From assembly GCA_009594865.1 (NCBI GenBank), contig VOPT01000017.1, forward strand, positions 1 through 64,000: 64,000 bases of DNA. Reading direction: 5' to 3'. This DNA is from Nitrospira sp. GTDB taxonomy: Bacteria > Nitrospirota > Nitrospiria > Nitrospirales > Nitrospiraceae. Positions 9,009 to 18,083 of this stretch are shown in pieces. The position numbers were made by a program, and so were the translations under genes. The notes beneath the pieces are model-generated. The model was not told where the DNA came from, made no database searches, and worked only from the letters and a program-made list of their open reading frames with translations. Numbering within the stretch: position 1 is the stretch's first letter; every line of letters begins with the position of its first letter.

Positions 9009-9749
9009 ATGCTGAACAGGAGTGGCGCGCGTGGCGTTCCATGCCATACGCGGATGTTCCGATGGGTCGTTCTCTGTGCCCTGGTGACTGGTGCCATGCT
9101 GCTGTTCGGTGAGGGACCTGGGCCTGGTTGGGCAGCCGAATCCCGCTCTCCCTGTGCCATCTACTATCCGAAGTGATCAACGGATTGCCTGGGAGTGCCG
9201 GCGCCTTCAAAAAAGGGGGCACCCTGGAGGTTTTGTTCGGGCAGCAGTGGATCGATGTCGCACGCTTCAACCGGATCGACCGCCGGCATGCGCAGCCGGG
9301 GCGAGAGATCAAGGTCCTCACTCGGCTTGACGACGTGGTCGATTTCACCTCGTTGCCAAGCCGGTATTCTGCCGGAGAGCAGGAGAAGCCACTCATTCTG
9401 GTCGACTTGGCGGAACAGTTCCACGGTGCCTATGAATACGGGTTGCTGCATTTGCTTTCCCGATTGTCTCCGGGGAGCCAGGGAGCGAAACTCCGGTCGG
9501 CGAATTTCGGATCACGGACGCCCACCCCACCCATCAAGCCTGCCCCTGCACGATTGAAGCGACGGACGTCCCTATTCGATGCAGTATGCATTACGGGTTT
9601 TCGTGAATGCGGATGGTGTCAGTTTTTGGATTCACGGTCGTGATTTGCAAGGGCATCCGCCGTCCCACGGCTATATCGGCCTGGCCGATGAACTCGTGCA
9701 GGTGCGCCATTATGGCGTACCGCCCAGCCGAAGCTGGCCGAAGCCATAA
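9009..9749 (+). pseudogene. Decayed L,D-transpeptidase (YkuD family) gene
   Basis: Conserved L,D-transpeptidase sequence runs through this interval but in changing frames. A signal-anchor start (MFRWVVLCALVTGAMLLFG) lies in one frame and stops at 9174. Then LEVLFGQQWIDVARFNRID to LVDLAEQFHGAYEYG, a LysM-like part and the start of the YkuD domain, lies in a second. FAFPIVSGEPGSETPVGEFRI follows in a third, stopping at 9604. Finally YALRVFVNADGVSFWIHGRDL and SHGYIGLADELV return to the first frame and end at 9747-9749. At least three frame changes are needed. The catalytic motif SHGC reads SHGY, so the active-site cysteine is also lost. The gene is not expected to make an enzyme. Confidence 0.85.
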
Positions 9750-9809
9750 TTCCTTGTCGCCGCAGAAGATCCATCGCTCCGGAAGCGAAGACATCAGGCG
9801 CTCACACAG

Positions 9810-10727
9810 TCACAGGAAGTTCCCACTCGCGCTACTCTGTTGCTCGCCCTCTTCCTGCCGAAACACGAGCACCGCACAAGGAGCGTACAGAGCGATCGCA
9901 TCGGAGACGCTCCCCATGAGGTACCGTGTGTCGCCAGTCAAACCGCGCGAGCCCACGACAATCAGATCCGCCTCCAGCGACTCCACGAGTTTGAGCAGTT
10001 CATGAGCTGGATGACCGGAGGCCACCACGCCGTCGGCCTCGTAGCCGTGCCCGCGGAGTTTCTCAATTGCCTGCGTCACGCCTCTCCGTGCTTCTTCCTC
10101 CACTTCCCGATGAATTTGCTGGAATCGTGCAGCGCTACTTTCCGCCATCGGAGCCTGCCCATGGGGAAGCGGCGGCATCACCGATGCGACCGTGACGTGA
10201 GTATCTTCGGGCAACGAGAGCCGGAGAAGAAATTCTGCAGCCGCCTCCGCTTCCTTGGATCCGTCGATCCCGATCACGACCCGATTCAGCGCCATGACCT
10301 GCCGCTTGACCACAAGCACCGGACAGGACGCATACATGACGATCCGGCGCGACACGCTCCTCAATAGAAAATATTGGATATCTGAATGGCCCTGCGCCCC
10401 GACCGCGATCAGATCGACGTGACGTCGATTGGCCGCCAGGAGAATCGTCTCGGGCGGGCGCCCCCGCAGCAGTTCGTAGTGGACCCTGCCCCAATCCGAC
10501 GACACCACATCTTGCTTCAGCTGTTCCAGCACCGCTTCACCGCGATCTTCCGGAAGCTCCAGCGCGGCAAGCCCCGAGGGATAGGGCACCCCAAATTCGG
10601 ACACATGTAGGAGCGTGAGTGTCGATGTTGTGCACATGCCGAAGCCTTGGACGAATTCCAGCGCCCGGCGTGCCGCCGGGGATCCGTCCGTCGCGCAGAG
10701 GACATGGAGCGAAGAACCCTTCTTCAT
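9810..10727 (-). CDS. Tandem-domain universal stress protein
   Basis: 305 residues from the ATG giving MKKGSSLHVLCATDG, the usual first strand of a Usp domain; the frame is open 15 codons further upstream but that extension has no Usp character. There are two UspA domains. The C-terminal one has an intact G-x2-G-x9-G-S site (GSRG...YLMGS). In the N-terminal one the site reads GAQG...FLLRS, with Arg in place of the last Gly, so nucleotide binding there may be lost. Strands CPVLVVKR and CAVLVFRQ close each domain. The gene stands alone on the minus strand beside two broken genes. Confidence 0.9.
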   Translation of the reverse strand: MKKGSSLHVLCATDGSPAARRALEFVQGFGMCTTSTLTLLHVSEFGVPYPSGLAALELPEDRGEAVLEQLKQDVVSSDWGRVHYELLRGRPPETILLAANRRHVDLIAVGAQGHSDIQYFLLRSVSRRIVMYASCPVLVVKRQVMALNRVVIGIDGSKEAEAAAEFLLRLSLPEDTHVTVASVMPPLPHGQAPMAESSAARFQQIHREVEEEARRGVTQAIEKLRGHGYEADGVVASGHPAHELLKLVESLEADLIVVGSRGLTGDTRYLMGSVSDAIALYAPCAVLVFRQEEGEQQSSASGNFL

Positions 10728-10798
10728 AGAGTATGGCACCCCCCCGTCTAACCAGCGGCGTTCATGCAGCATGCAGGCTCATCACAGTTCATCAAGGT

Positions 10799-11425
10799 TT
10801 ACACTTGTTCCGGCCGCTTGTCCCGTTCGAGTGTTCCGAGCAAATCGTTGAGCGCCGCGCCGACCGCCCTGTTGATCGGCTCTCGGTCATCTTCTTTCTC
10901 GCCCCGACTCACGTCGCCGATCGTGTTCCCTTTGCCGACATACTTGAGGAGGACTCTGCCGTAACAAGGATCTCGAAGCGCGCCGTCCAGCTTGGCCACA
11001 TAGATCTAATTGAACTCGAAGGACGCGCTGGGATCGACACAGAGCACTAGGCGGAGAGTCATCAACAAGTCGGCAGGATCCTCCTGCACGATCTGACAAA
11101 ACGTCTTGCGCGAGTCGAGGTACGTGGGGACGACCTGTTCCCATTCAGGTTTCGCTCGCACGACAGAAGAAAGCTTCTCCGTGACATGATTCTGGAGACC
11201 TCGATCCGGCAGCACGGTCCTCCCCGGATCGAGCAGATAGGCGCTCAAGTCGGTGAGTGAAACTTGCGCGGAGTAAGCAACCGGCCCTTTCGTCGGCACG
11301 ACAAGAGTCGGCTCCAATACGATTTGATCGCACGCGCTCAGAGACCATCCAACCACCAAGAACGCCATGAGTCGACACCCTGTTTCGTGATTTGCCTGAG
11401 TTCGTCCTCGAACTGTCCGTTCCAT
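10799..11425 (-). pseudogene. Lipoprotein gene interrupted by an in-frame TAG
   Basis: The reading frame opens at ATG 11425, six to seven bases after GGAGG, with a lipoprotein signal (LMAFLVVGWSLSAC). It continues for 139 residues to a TAG at 11006-11008. The same frame then stays open for 68 more codons with protein-like sequence (IYVAKLDGALRDPCYGRV, then KEDDREPINRAVGAALNDLL) to a TAA at about 10799. The junction SFEFN-TAG-IYVAKLDG is explained by one C-to-T change of a CAG codon. Together the two parts would make a lipoprotein of about 208 residues with an alpha/beta layout. The first part alone may still be made and exported. A sequencing error is the main alternative. Confidence 0.7.
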
Positions 11426-11994
11426 GCCGAACCTCCAGGCGAACCGGTGGCTCCCCTGTCATGAGTCTCATGTGTGTCGGCTAGCGAGTCAATGAGAGGG
11501 CAAGCCTGATGCCAGGGAATAATGTGCGCTCCAACCCAATCTATTGAGAAGAATAAGAGTTTTCGCCTGTGATTGCAGATCAATGACGATAGGGGAAAGG
11601 TCGTGGGGTATTTTAGGTCCGGTCGCACATGCCCTCTGTCGCCAAACGCTACAACTTGGCGAGGTCTTCCATGTCTCGATGCGCAGGGCTGACCCCATTT
11701 CATCCTGACGGGCACAGCCCTCAAGGCCCAATCCCCCGCTGTATTCAACATCACCATGCGCTTGCTCTCAAACTGAGATGAGGAGAATGAAGGCCCCTTG
11801 GCGATGAGCGACGTCTCCGCGCCCCTTCGCTTGAGCGGGCCGACACAGCCTAGGCTGGCCGATGCCAAGAGACTGTATGCGTGGGCGATAGGAGATCTCG
11901 TGGACTTGGGCGCTGTGCTCTCGGTGCCACGCGGCCCTGGTGTGGTGATTCGCGGCACCACATCAAAGAGCGGCGGGCCCGCACGATGCATTCG
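11426..11994. other. 569-bp stretch without a convincing gene
   Basis: Open frames exist on both strands (for example minus 11338-11991 and plus 11804-11998), but none has a good ribosome site together with protein-like composition. The middle (about 11510-11620) is AT-richer than its surroundings. The segment around 11680-11710 has a TGACCCC motif followed by ATTTCATCCTGAC. It may be the remnant of an inserted element or a decayed gene between the broken lipoprotein gene and the MFS gene. Confidence 0.35.
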
Positions 11995-13197
11995 CTAGCC
12001 GGCCGGCCGTTTTCCCGTAACGGGGTAGAGAACGATTCCGATAATCGCGAGTGTGCAGAACAGCGCGCCCAGGTAGAAGGTGAATGCCGCGCCGAGCCGA
12101 TCCCACATGAATCCTGCCAAGACGCTGGCGATGAGCATCGCGAGCCCGCAGGCAAGATTGAAGCAGCCGTAGGCTGTCCCGCGCAGGTCGGCCGGGGCCG
12201 CGTCCGCTACCATGGTGGCCAGCAGGCCTTGTGTCATCCCCATGTGAATACCCCACAGTGCTACGCCCCCCAGCACGACGCTCCAGTGATCGTTCAGGGC
12301 CAGGACCAGATCGGCCGCTATCAGCACCAGCAGGCCGCATGTAAGCATCGTCCGGTGGCTCATCTTGTCGGAGAGTGTGCCGAACGGATAGGCCGAGGAC
12401 GCATACACCAGGTTCATCGCGACCATGACGAGGGGAATCAAAGCGACAGGGATTCCGCCTTGTTGGGCGCGCAAGACGAGAAAGGCTTCGCTGAACCGGG
12501 CCAGTGTGAAGACAGATCCGATGCCCACCACCCACCAATAGGCAGATCCCAAACGTGCGAAACTCTCCCGGCTGATCGGGTTCGTCCCCAGTTTGGCCTG
12601 GGAGGACACAGGCTCCTGTATGCCGAACAACAACAGTGCGACGGCCATCAAGCCTGGCATGACGGCCACCCAGAAGACCGCCCGGAAATTGTCGGCCCAG
12701 AGCAGCATCAATCCGGTTGCGAGCAAAGGACCGAGAAAGGCGCCCACGGTGTCGAGTGATTGCCGGAGGCCGAATGCCGCGCCTCGAAGCTGCGGCGGTG
12801 CGATGTCGGCCACCAGCGCGTCGCGCGGCGCACCGCGTATGCCCTTGCCCAGTCGATCCAACAAGCGAGCGGTGAGGAGCGTGCCGAGGTCCGGTGCCCA
12901 GGCGAAGAGCGGTTTGGCGAGGGCTCCGATCGCATACCCGCAGAGGGCCAGCCCCTTGCGTTTGCCGAGATAGTCGCTCAGCGTGCCTGAAAAGATTTTG
13001 ACGATGAGGGCCAGCGACTCGGCCAGCCCTTCTACCAGTCCCACCGCAATCGTCCCCGCGCCGAGCGTCGTGACCATGAACAGCGGCAACAGGCTGTGGA
13101 TCATTTCCGAAGAAATGTCCATCAGCAGACTGACGAACCCGAGAATCCAGATGCCGGGTGGAAGCTGGTGCAGCGAATGAGAGGAATGTCTGGGCAT
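11995..13197 (-). CDS. Major facilitator superfamily transporter
   Basis: 400 residues with about 12 hydrophobic helices. The N-terminal SLLMDISSEMIHSLLPLFM and the loop GTLSDYLGKRKGLALCGYAIGAL form the MFS motif A between helices 2 and 3. RLLDRLGKGIRGAPRDALVAD in helix 4 is characteristic of a bacterial MFS subgroup related to YfkF-like and multidrug carriers. A second motif-A copy, PFGTLSDKMSHRTML, follows in the C-terminal half. The substrate is not identifiable. GAGG lies eight bases before the start ATG. The large open frame on the same strand in another phase (11963-13396) is a shadow. Confidence 0.9.
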   Translation of the reverse strand: MPRHSSHSLHQLPPGIWILGFVSLLMDISSEMIHSLLPLFMVTTLGAGTIAVGLVEGLAESLALIVKIFSGTLSDYLGKRKGLALCGYAIGALAKPLFAWAPDLGTLLTARLLDRLGKGIRGAPRDALVADIAPPQLRGAAFGLRQSLDTVGAFLGPLLATGLMLLWADNFRAVFWVAVMPGLMAVALLLFGIQEPVSSQAKLGTNPISRESFARLGSAYWWVVGIGSVFTLARFSEAFLVLRAQQGGIPVALIPLVMVAMNLVYASSAYPFGTLSDKMSHRTMLTCGLLVLIAADLVLALNDHWSVVLGGVALWGIHMGMTQGLLATMVADAAPADLRGTAYGCFNLACGLAMLIASVLAGFMWDRLGAAFTFYLGALFCTLAIIGIVLYPVTGKRPAG

Positions 13198-13278
13198 ACC
13201 AATCGGCCTCGTGCCGTGACGGTTGAGCCGATTGGGCTGTTCGGCAGCGCCGATTATAGGAGCTGTCAGCCATGACTG

Positions 13279-13698
13279 TCATGTGGGATTTCGTAGATTC
13301 GGATACAGCGTCAGCAGATCCTCTCCCTGCCGCCAGTCGTATCGCGTGACGTCGACGAGATGGCCTTGCTCTTCGCGATCGATCCATAATTCCCACTGCC
13401 CGTCTTGATTGGGATCGAACCAGTAAAAGAGGGGATGCCGAGCGACCTCCGGTTCCTGCGATGCAGGATCGTCCAAGGAAATGCCGAGCATATGCCGAGC
13501 CGTGCGATAGTCCACATGGCCATTCCCTCGGAGCGAGTAGTCGCGGAAGAGCAATCCGACTCCGGAATCGAACGTTTGTTCGATGAGGAATTCCTCTCCC
13601 GGTTCACTGGGCAGTGGAGATTCAGCGCGAGGGGTGGTCGGCCACATGAGGCAGAGAGACAAGACGGCCGGCAGGCAATAGGTCCATTTTATATTCAT
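13279..13698 (-). CDS. Small exported protein with an EF-hand-like loop
   Basis: 139 residues from the ATG preceded by GGAGG at seven bases. A signal peptide (MNIKWTYCLPAVLSLCLMWPTTPRAES) is cleaved near residue 26. The mature domain has FDPNQDGQWELWIDREEQG, a DxNxDG loop ending in an acidic residue like a single calcium-binding EF-hand loop. Earlier NGHVDYRTARHMLG describes a related D/N turn. I recognise no named family. It lies between the MFS gene and a small membrane-anchored protein on the same strand. Confidence 0.7.
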   Translation of the reverse strand: MNIKWTYCLPAVLSLCLMWPTTPRAESPLPSEPGEEFLIEQTFDSGVGLLFRDYSLRGNGHVDYRTARHMLGISLDDPASQEPEVARHPLFYWFDPNQDGQWELWIDREEQGHLVDVTRYDWRQGEDLLTLYPNLRNPT

Positions 13699-13952
13699 GG
13701 CATCCTCCCTTCGCCCTGTGGATGTGTGCCTCACTCATCTTTGCGCGCCTTCTGGTTCCGGCACTCTGGAGATCTACCTAGTTCAACGCGTTCAACCCCC
13801 TAAGGCAGAAACATAGAAGGAAGTCCTTCGTCAGCGCTCATGCCATTGATGCGCAACGTAATTCAGGCGAAGACCGGCCATGCAGGAGTCGTCCACTGAG
13901 ATAGATGGGGAGGGAATCAGGCAGCGGATGAAGAAGCGCGAACAACCGGCGG

Positions 13953-14486
13953 CTAGAAACAGGGACGATCGGAGAACAGGACGATGGGAATTTCCTTGTG
14001 CGAGACATGGAGGACCACGCCGCCGAACAAGCGGGACAGGAAGGCCAGCTCTTGTCGTGGGTGTAGCGCGACGGCTGCCCGCACTGTTTCGGCCCAGGCC
14101 CGCTGCTCATCATTCGTCGCCAGGGCTCTGTTTTGGAGATGGAGGAGGCGACCCTGATGCCAGGCCTCGATCGTGCCTTGCCCACTGTCGTTGCGTTGGG
14201 GGTTGTCGAACCTGCCGGTTTCCAATGTCAGGCGACCGGTTTGGAGGGCGGTCACGACCTCGTCGCGCAGGGTGGCGCAATCCATCCGGACGGCGCGGGT
14301 GTGGTGCGATGCGTAAAACGCCTCTTCATCTGCCACATATTGCCGAAAGTCGGCCAGGTCGGACAGGGTCGAGGTGTGAATATTCAAGGCGCGACAGACC
14401 GCCGGTGGGCACCAGACGAGCAGAAGCGTGACGGCCAGCGCTGCCAACCCGGCCAGCATGAACATCGTCTTGTGGCGACGGTTCAC
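13953..14486 (-). CDS. Membrane-anchored protein of unknown function
   Basis: 177 residues. A short basic start (MNRRHKT) leads into one strong hydrophobic helix (MFMLAGLAALAVTLLLVWC), so the rest is outside the inner membrane or the protein is an uncleaved anchor. The soluble part is helical (DFRQYVADEEAFYASHHTRAV, CATLRDEVVTALQ) and ends in GGVVLHVSHKEIPIVLFSDRP. No family is recognised. It is transcribed in the same direction as the pentapeptide-repeat gene, 160 bases downstream of it. Confidence 0.65.
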   Translation of the reverse strand: MNRRHKTMFMLAGLAALAVTLLLVWCPPAVCRALNIHTSTLSDLADFRQYVADEEAFYASHHTRAVRMDCATLRDEVVTALQTGRLTLETGRFDNPQRNDSGQGTIEAWHQGRLLHLQNRALATNDEQRAWAETVRAAVALHPRQELAFLSRLFGGVVLHVSHKEIPIVLFSDRPCF

Positions 14487-14646
14487 GGTGATCTCCCGAG
14501 AGCGTCATCGGCGAACGACAAATTTCTGTTCCTGATTACACCACCACTGCATGCCCCTGCGTCAATCTATCTGCGTCTCGCCCTCACCAGGTAGGTATGG
14601 GCAGGTACGCACCCCATCGCCGGGATGCTGAGCAGACGGCCATCGG

Positions 14647-16074
14647 TCACTTGTGCCGGTGGCGTGGCGATGGACAGGCCTTCGGTCGTTGAAGGTCCGC
14701 GGGGATTTGGGTGGCCTCGTCCACACAGGCCTGGTCCAGTTGGGCTTGAGCCAGCCCCAACGCGCCGGACAAATTGGCTCCGCGCAAGTTGGCTTGCTGG
14801 AGGTTGGCATTATTGAGTTGCGCTCCGGTCAAATCCGCGGCGCTCAAGTTGGTGCCCCGCAGATTGGCTTCCTGCAGATTGGTTTGGACCATGACCGTGT
14901 GGCTCATGTCGGCCTCGCTTAAGTCGGCGGATACCAGATTGGCCAGTTCAAGATTCGCCTCGGCGAGCCGAGCTTGCTGCAGTTGGGCTTTCGGCGCATA
15001 GATTTCGGTCAAGTCCGCTTTCTGCAGGTCGGTTCGCGACAGATGCGCATCGATCAGGACGGCATGATGCAACCGGGCGCCATGCAAATTCGCGGCGGTT
15101 ACGTTGGCCTTGTAGAGGACCGTCATGACCATGGTTGCCGAATCCAGCCGGGCCTTGGCTAGATTGGCTCCCTCCAGGTTCGCATGTTCGAGATTGACTC
15201 GTTGCAGGTTGGCGCCGGTCAAGCGCGCGTATCGAAAATCGGCGCCCCGCAGACTCGCTTCATGAAGATCCGCTTGAACTAGTGAGGCGTCATCCAGGTA
15301 GGCGCTCTCCAAATCGGCCTCGACCAGTGACGCGCCGTCGAGTGTGGCGCTGTCCAGGAGGGCCCCCTGGAGATTAGCCCGGCGCAGATTGGCCTGCCGG
15401 AGATTGGTTCGGCGCAAGTCGGTTCCGGCCAGATCGGCATCGGTCAACGTGGCCTTCGACAGGTTCGCGCCGTAGAAGTATCCGTCGAGGAGGCTGGCCG
15501 CGCTCAGGTCTGCGAGTTGTAAATCGGCGTCCTCAAAATGAGCGCGTTCCAACAGCGCTTCACGGAGCTGCGCGCCCTGGAGGTTGGCTCCGTAAAAGGC
15601 CGCCTCGTCTGCGGACACTCGATTCAGCCGGGCCTTGACCACCACGCCTTTGCGCAGATCGGCCCCTTCAAGATTGGCCTCGTCGAGCATGGCGTGAGAC
15701 AGGTCTGCGCCTTTGAGGTGCGCTTGGACCAGGTTGGCGTTCCTCAGATTTGCGCCCTTCAAGAGCGCCCCCTCAAGATTGGCACGTTCGAGGGTTGCTC
15801 CGGTCAGACGCAGCTGCCGCAGGTCCGCACGACAGAGATTCGCCCGGCGGCCATCGGCCGATTCCCGGTCCTCCAACCAGCGGGCATGGGCCAAGAGCAC
15901 CTTATCCGCCAATTTTGGCGCGGGGCGTGTGTGTCGGTACTGGCTCTCGCAGGCGTCGGCCGGAGATGATTTTGCTGCCGGTTTGGTTGCGGCATCGGTA
16001 CCGGCTGGAATGGAAAGCAGCGCGGTTATGACCCACCCGGCAACGATCGCGGCGGACAAGGGATGCTGATTCAT
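14647..16074 (-). CDS. Secreted pentapeptide-repeat protein
   Basis: 475 residues. I place the start at MNQHPLSAA, which has AAGGAGG about eight bases before and begins a signal peptide (IVAGWVITALLSIPAGTDA); the frame is open 23 codons further. From about residue 80 nearly the whole protein is pentapeptide repeats of the A(N/D)LxX type (RANLEGALLKGANLRNANL and many more). These fold as a right-handed square beta helix. Most studied members are cytosolic, and a few mimic DNA to protect gyrase. An exported one of this length more likely has a structural or adhesive role (inference). It follows pncB by 65 bases. Confidence 0.9.
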   Translation of the reverse strand: MNQHPLSAAIVAGWVITALLSIPAGTDAATKPAAKSSPADACESQYRHTRPAPKLADKVLLAHARWLEDRESADGRRANLCRADLRQLRLTGATLERANLEGALLKGANLRNANLVQAHLKGADLSHAMLDEANLEGADLRKGVVVKARLNRVSADEAAFYGANLQGAQLREALLERAHFEDADLQLADLSAASLLDGYFYGANLSKATLTDADLAGTDLRRTNLRQANLRRANLQGALLDSATLDGASLVEADLESAYLDDASLVQADLHEASLRGADFRYARLTGANLQRVNLEHANLEGANLAKARLDSATMVMTVLYKANVTAANLHGARLHHAVLIDAHLSRTDLQKADLTEIYAPKAQLQQARLAEANLELANLVSADLSEADMSHTVMVQTNLQEANLRGTNLSAADLTGAQLNNANLQQANLRGANLSGALGLAQAQLDQACVDEATQIPADLQRPKACPSPRHRHK

Positions 16075-16139
16075 CAAAGGGCCTCCTTCACAAGCATGGG
16101 CGCTGCTCCCGACTGGAGCGGCTGGTTGTTCGCATGGAA

Positions 16140-17474
16140 TCATGTGTCCTGGTCGACCTGCCCTGCCAATTGTTCCAGAGCCTCGGCAATTCGAACCTCG
16201 TAGGGCTCAGCCTGATCCAATCGGCATAGAGTATCCGGAAGTTCCGCCAACGCCGATCTTGCGTAATCGCGAATCTCCTGGATTGAAGGGCTCGGGGTCA
16301 CTCTTCGCCCCCGCTCCATGACCTGCCGCAGGAGAGGCCGGCCAGGCAGTGTTTCCTGTTCAACGGTGATCGTGTCCTGTGCCAGTCGTCCGTCGCGTCC
16401 GATCCGACGATAGACCTGTTTCCGGCCGGGCCAGGTCGCTTTGCCCTCCGAACGCTTCCGACAAGGTCTGCCGGCATACTCCTGAAGTTTGTAGGCGCAG
16501 TCCAGGTATGGCGCGTCGGCCGAGGTGGTCATGGCCGTTCCGACTGCAAACCGATCGATCGGCGCCCCGCTTCTAACCAAGGCCTCGATCCGTTCTTCAT
16601 CCAGATTTCCACTGGCCAGGATCCTGGCCTCCTCCAGCCCTCCGCGATCGAGGATGTGGCGGACCTTGCGTGCATGAATGCCTAAGTCTCCACTATCGAG
16701 ACGTACCCCGTGGATCACAATGCCCTGGCGTTTCAGTTCAGGGGCGAGCATGACGACGCGTTCTGCCGCCGCCTCCGTATCGTAGGTGTCGATGAGCAGG
16801 ACCACATTGTGCGGTTGTGACTGGGCAATATGTAAGAACGCGGTGGTTTCGTCGCGATGGGCCTGCACAAAGGAATGCGCCATCGTCCCGTAGGTGGGGA
16901 TGGCGAACTGCGCTCCGGCCAGGGCATTCGACGTGCCGGCAAATCCAGCCAGATAACTGGCTCGGGCGGCCAATAATCCCGCCTCAGCACCATGGGCGCG
17001 GCGCAGGCCGAAATCTATCAGCGGCTTCCCGGCGGCCGCAAGGATGCAGCGGCAGGCTTTGGATGCGACCATGGTTTGAAAATTCAGGAGATTCATCACC
17101 CTGGTTTCGACAAGTTGCGCTTGCGGCAGCGGCGCGGTAATGCGAAGGATGGGTTCGTGCGGGAAGCACACCGTGCCTTCCGGCATGGCATGGACATCGC
17201 CGGTGAAGCGCATCGCTTGGAAGGCGACGAGGGTCTCTGGCGTGAAACCGCCCTTCTCCTCGAGCCATATGAGGTCGGACTCGGAGAAATGGAACTGTTC
17301 CAGAAAGAAGAGAACCTGATGCAGTCCTGCCGTCATCAAGAAATTCCTGCGGGTCGGCAGCTTACGGACAAAAAATTCGAAGACCGCTTCGCCCGTCATG
17401 TTCTGAGCGACGTAGGCCTGAGCCATCGTCAATTCGTACAGGTCGGTGAGAAGCGACTCAGATAGGTCGTTCAT
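16140..17474 (-). CDS. pncB: Nicotinate phosphoribosyltransferase
   Basis: 444 residues, catalysing nicotinate + PRPP (+ ATP) to nicotinate mononucleotide in the Preiss-Handler NAD salvage pathway. The N-terminus SLLTDLYELTMAQAY and the segment FEFFVRKLPTRRNFLM match the family. The core has FGLRRAHGAEAGLLAARASYLAGF, YGTMAHSF and the phosphate-binding HGVRLDSGDL. The ATG overlaps the stop of the upstream nicotinamidase gene by four bases (ATGA), so pncA and pncB are coupled and make a two-step route from nicotinamide to NaMN. Confidence 0.93.
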   Translation of the reverse strand: MNDLSESLLTDLYELTMAQAYVAQNMTGEAVFEFFVRKLPTRRNFLMTAGLHQVLFFLEQFHFSESDLIWLEEKGGFTPETLVAFQAMRFTGDVHAMPEGTVCFPHEPILRITAPLPQAQLVETRVMNLLNFQTMVASKACRCILAAAGKPLIDFGLRRAHGAEAGLLAARASYLAGFAGTSNALAGAQFAIPTYGTMAHSFVQAHRDETTAFLHIAQSQPHNVVLLIDTYDTEAAAERVVMLAPELKRQGIVIHGVRLDSGDLGIHARKVRHILDRGGLEEARILASGNLDEERIEALVRSGAPIDRFAVGTAMTTSADAPYLDCAYKLQEYAGRPCRKRSEGKATWPGRKQVYRRIGRDGRLAQDTITVEQETLPGRPLLRQVMERGRRVTPSPSIQEIRDYARSALAELPDTLCRLDQAEPYEVRIAEALEQLAGQVDQDT

Positions 17475-18052
17475 GCGAGCAATTGCTCACAGCGAAGAGG
17501 GATTGCCCCGGCTGATAGCATCGCTTTTTCAGCCCGTGATCCGTCGTGCGGAAGGACGTTCACGGCCCGCACGGCGTCGATGAGCAGATAGACCACATAC
17601 TCGAGCCGGCGGGCATCCTTCACCGTATGGAGCACACAATAGTCCGTCGCCAGGCCTCCCACGAACAGCCTGGTGATCCCGGCGGTTTGAAGTTTGACAT
17701 CCAGACAGGTTCCCTGAAATCCCGAATAGGACTCGCGTCCCTGGTCCATGCCTTTAGAAATGACGATGGTCGATGGAGGCAGATGAAGCGACGACGGAAA
17801 TTCCGCGCCGCGGGATTCCGCGATGCAGTGTGCGGGCCAAGGTCCTCCCTGGGCTTGAAAGGAGCAGTGATTGGGCGGATGCCAATCGCGCGTCGCAAAC
17901 AGGGCGGCGTCGGCTTCGACAAACACGGCAAGATACCGTTGCAGGACCGGAATGACTTCGTGCCCATCTGGCACCGCGAGTGTTCCGCCAGGGAGAAAAT
18001 CGTTTTGAACGTCCACAACGAGAAGCGCATCGGTGGGTCGAAGGTCATTCAT
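17471..18052 (-). CDS. pncA: Nicotinamidase (isochorismatase-fold hydrolase)
   Basis: 193 residues from MNDLRPTDALLVVDVQNDFLPGG, where the Asp of VDVQNDF is the first catalytic residue. A metal-ligand segment (ATRDWHPPNHCSF) and WPAHCIAESRGAEF follow. The Lys of ISKGMDQG and the nucleophilic Cys in GLATDYCVLHTVKDA complete the triad. It deamidates nicotinamide to nicotinate for PncB, which overlaps it by four bases. The frame is open 23 codons further, but that part overlaps the cytochrome gene and lacks family similarity. Confidence 0.92.
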   Translation of the reverse strand: MNDLRPTDALLVVDVQNDFLPGGTLAVPDGHEVIPVLQRYLAVFVEADAALFATRDWHPPNHCSFQAQGGPWPAHCIAESRGAEFPSSLHLPPSTIVISKGMDQGRESYSGFQGTCLDVKLQTAGITRLFVGGLATDYCVLHTVKDARRLEYVVYLLIDAVRAVNVLPHDGSRAEKAMLSAGAIPLRCEQLLA

Positions 18053-18083
18053 GACGTCTTTGGAGAGCCGACGACTTCGGCTC

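Noticed and set aside
11963..13396. 477-aa minus frame covering the MFS gene
   Set aside because: Same strand, other phase; Arg-rich with no family features, while the 400-aa MFS frame has motif A and twelve helices.
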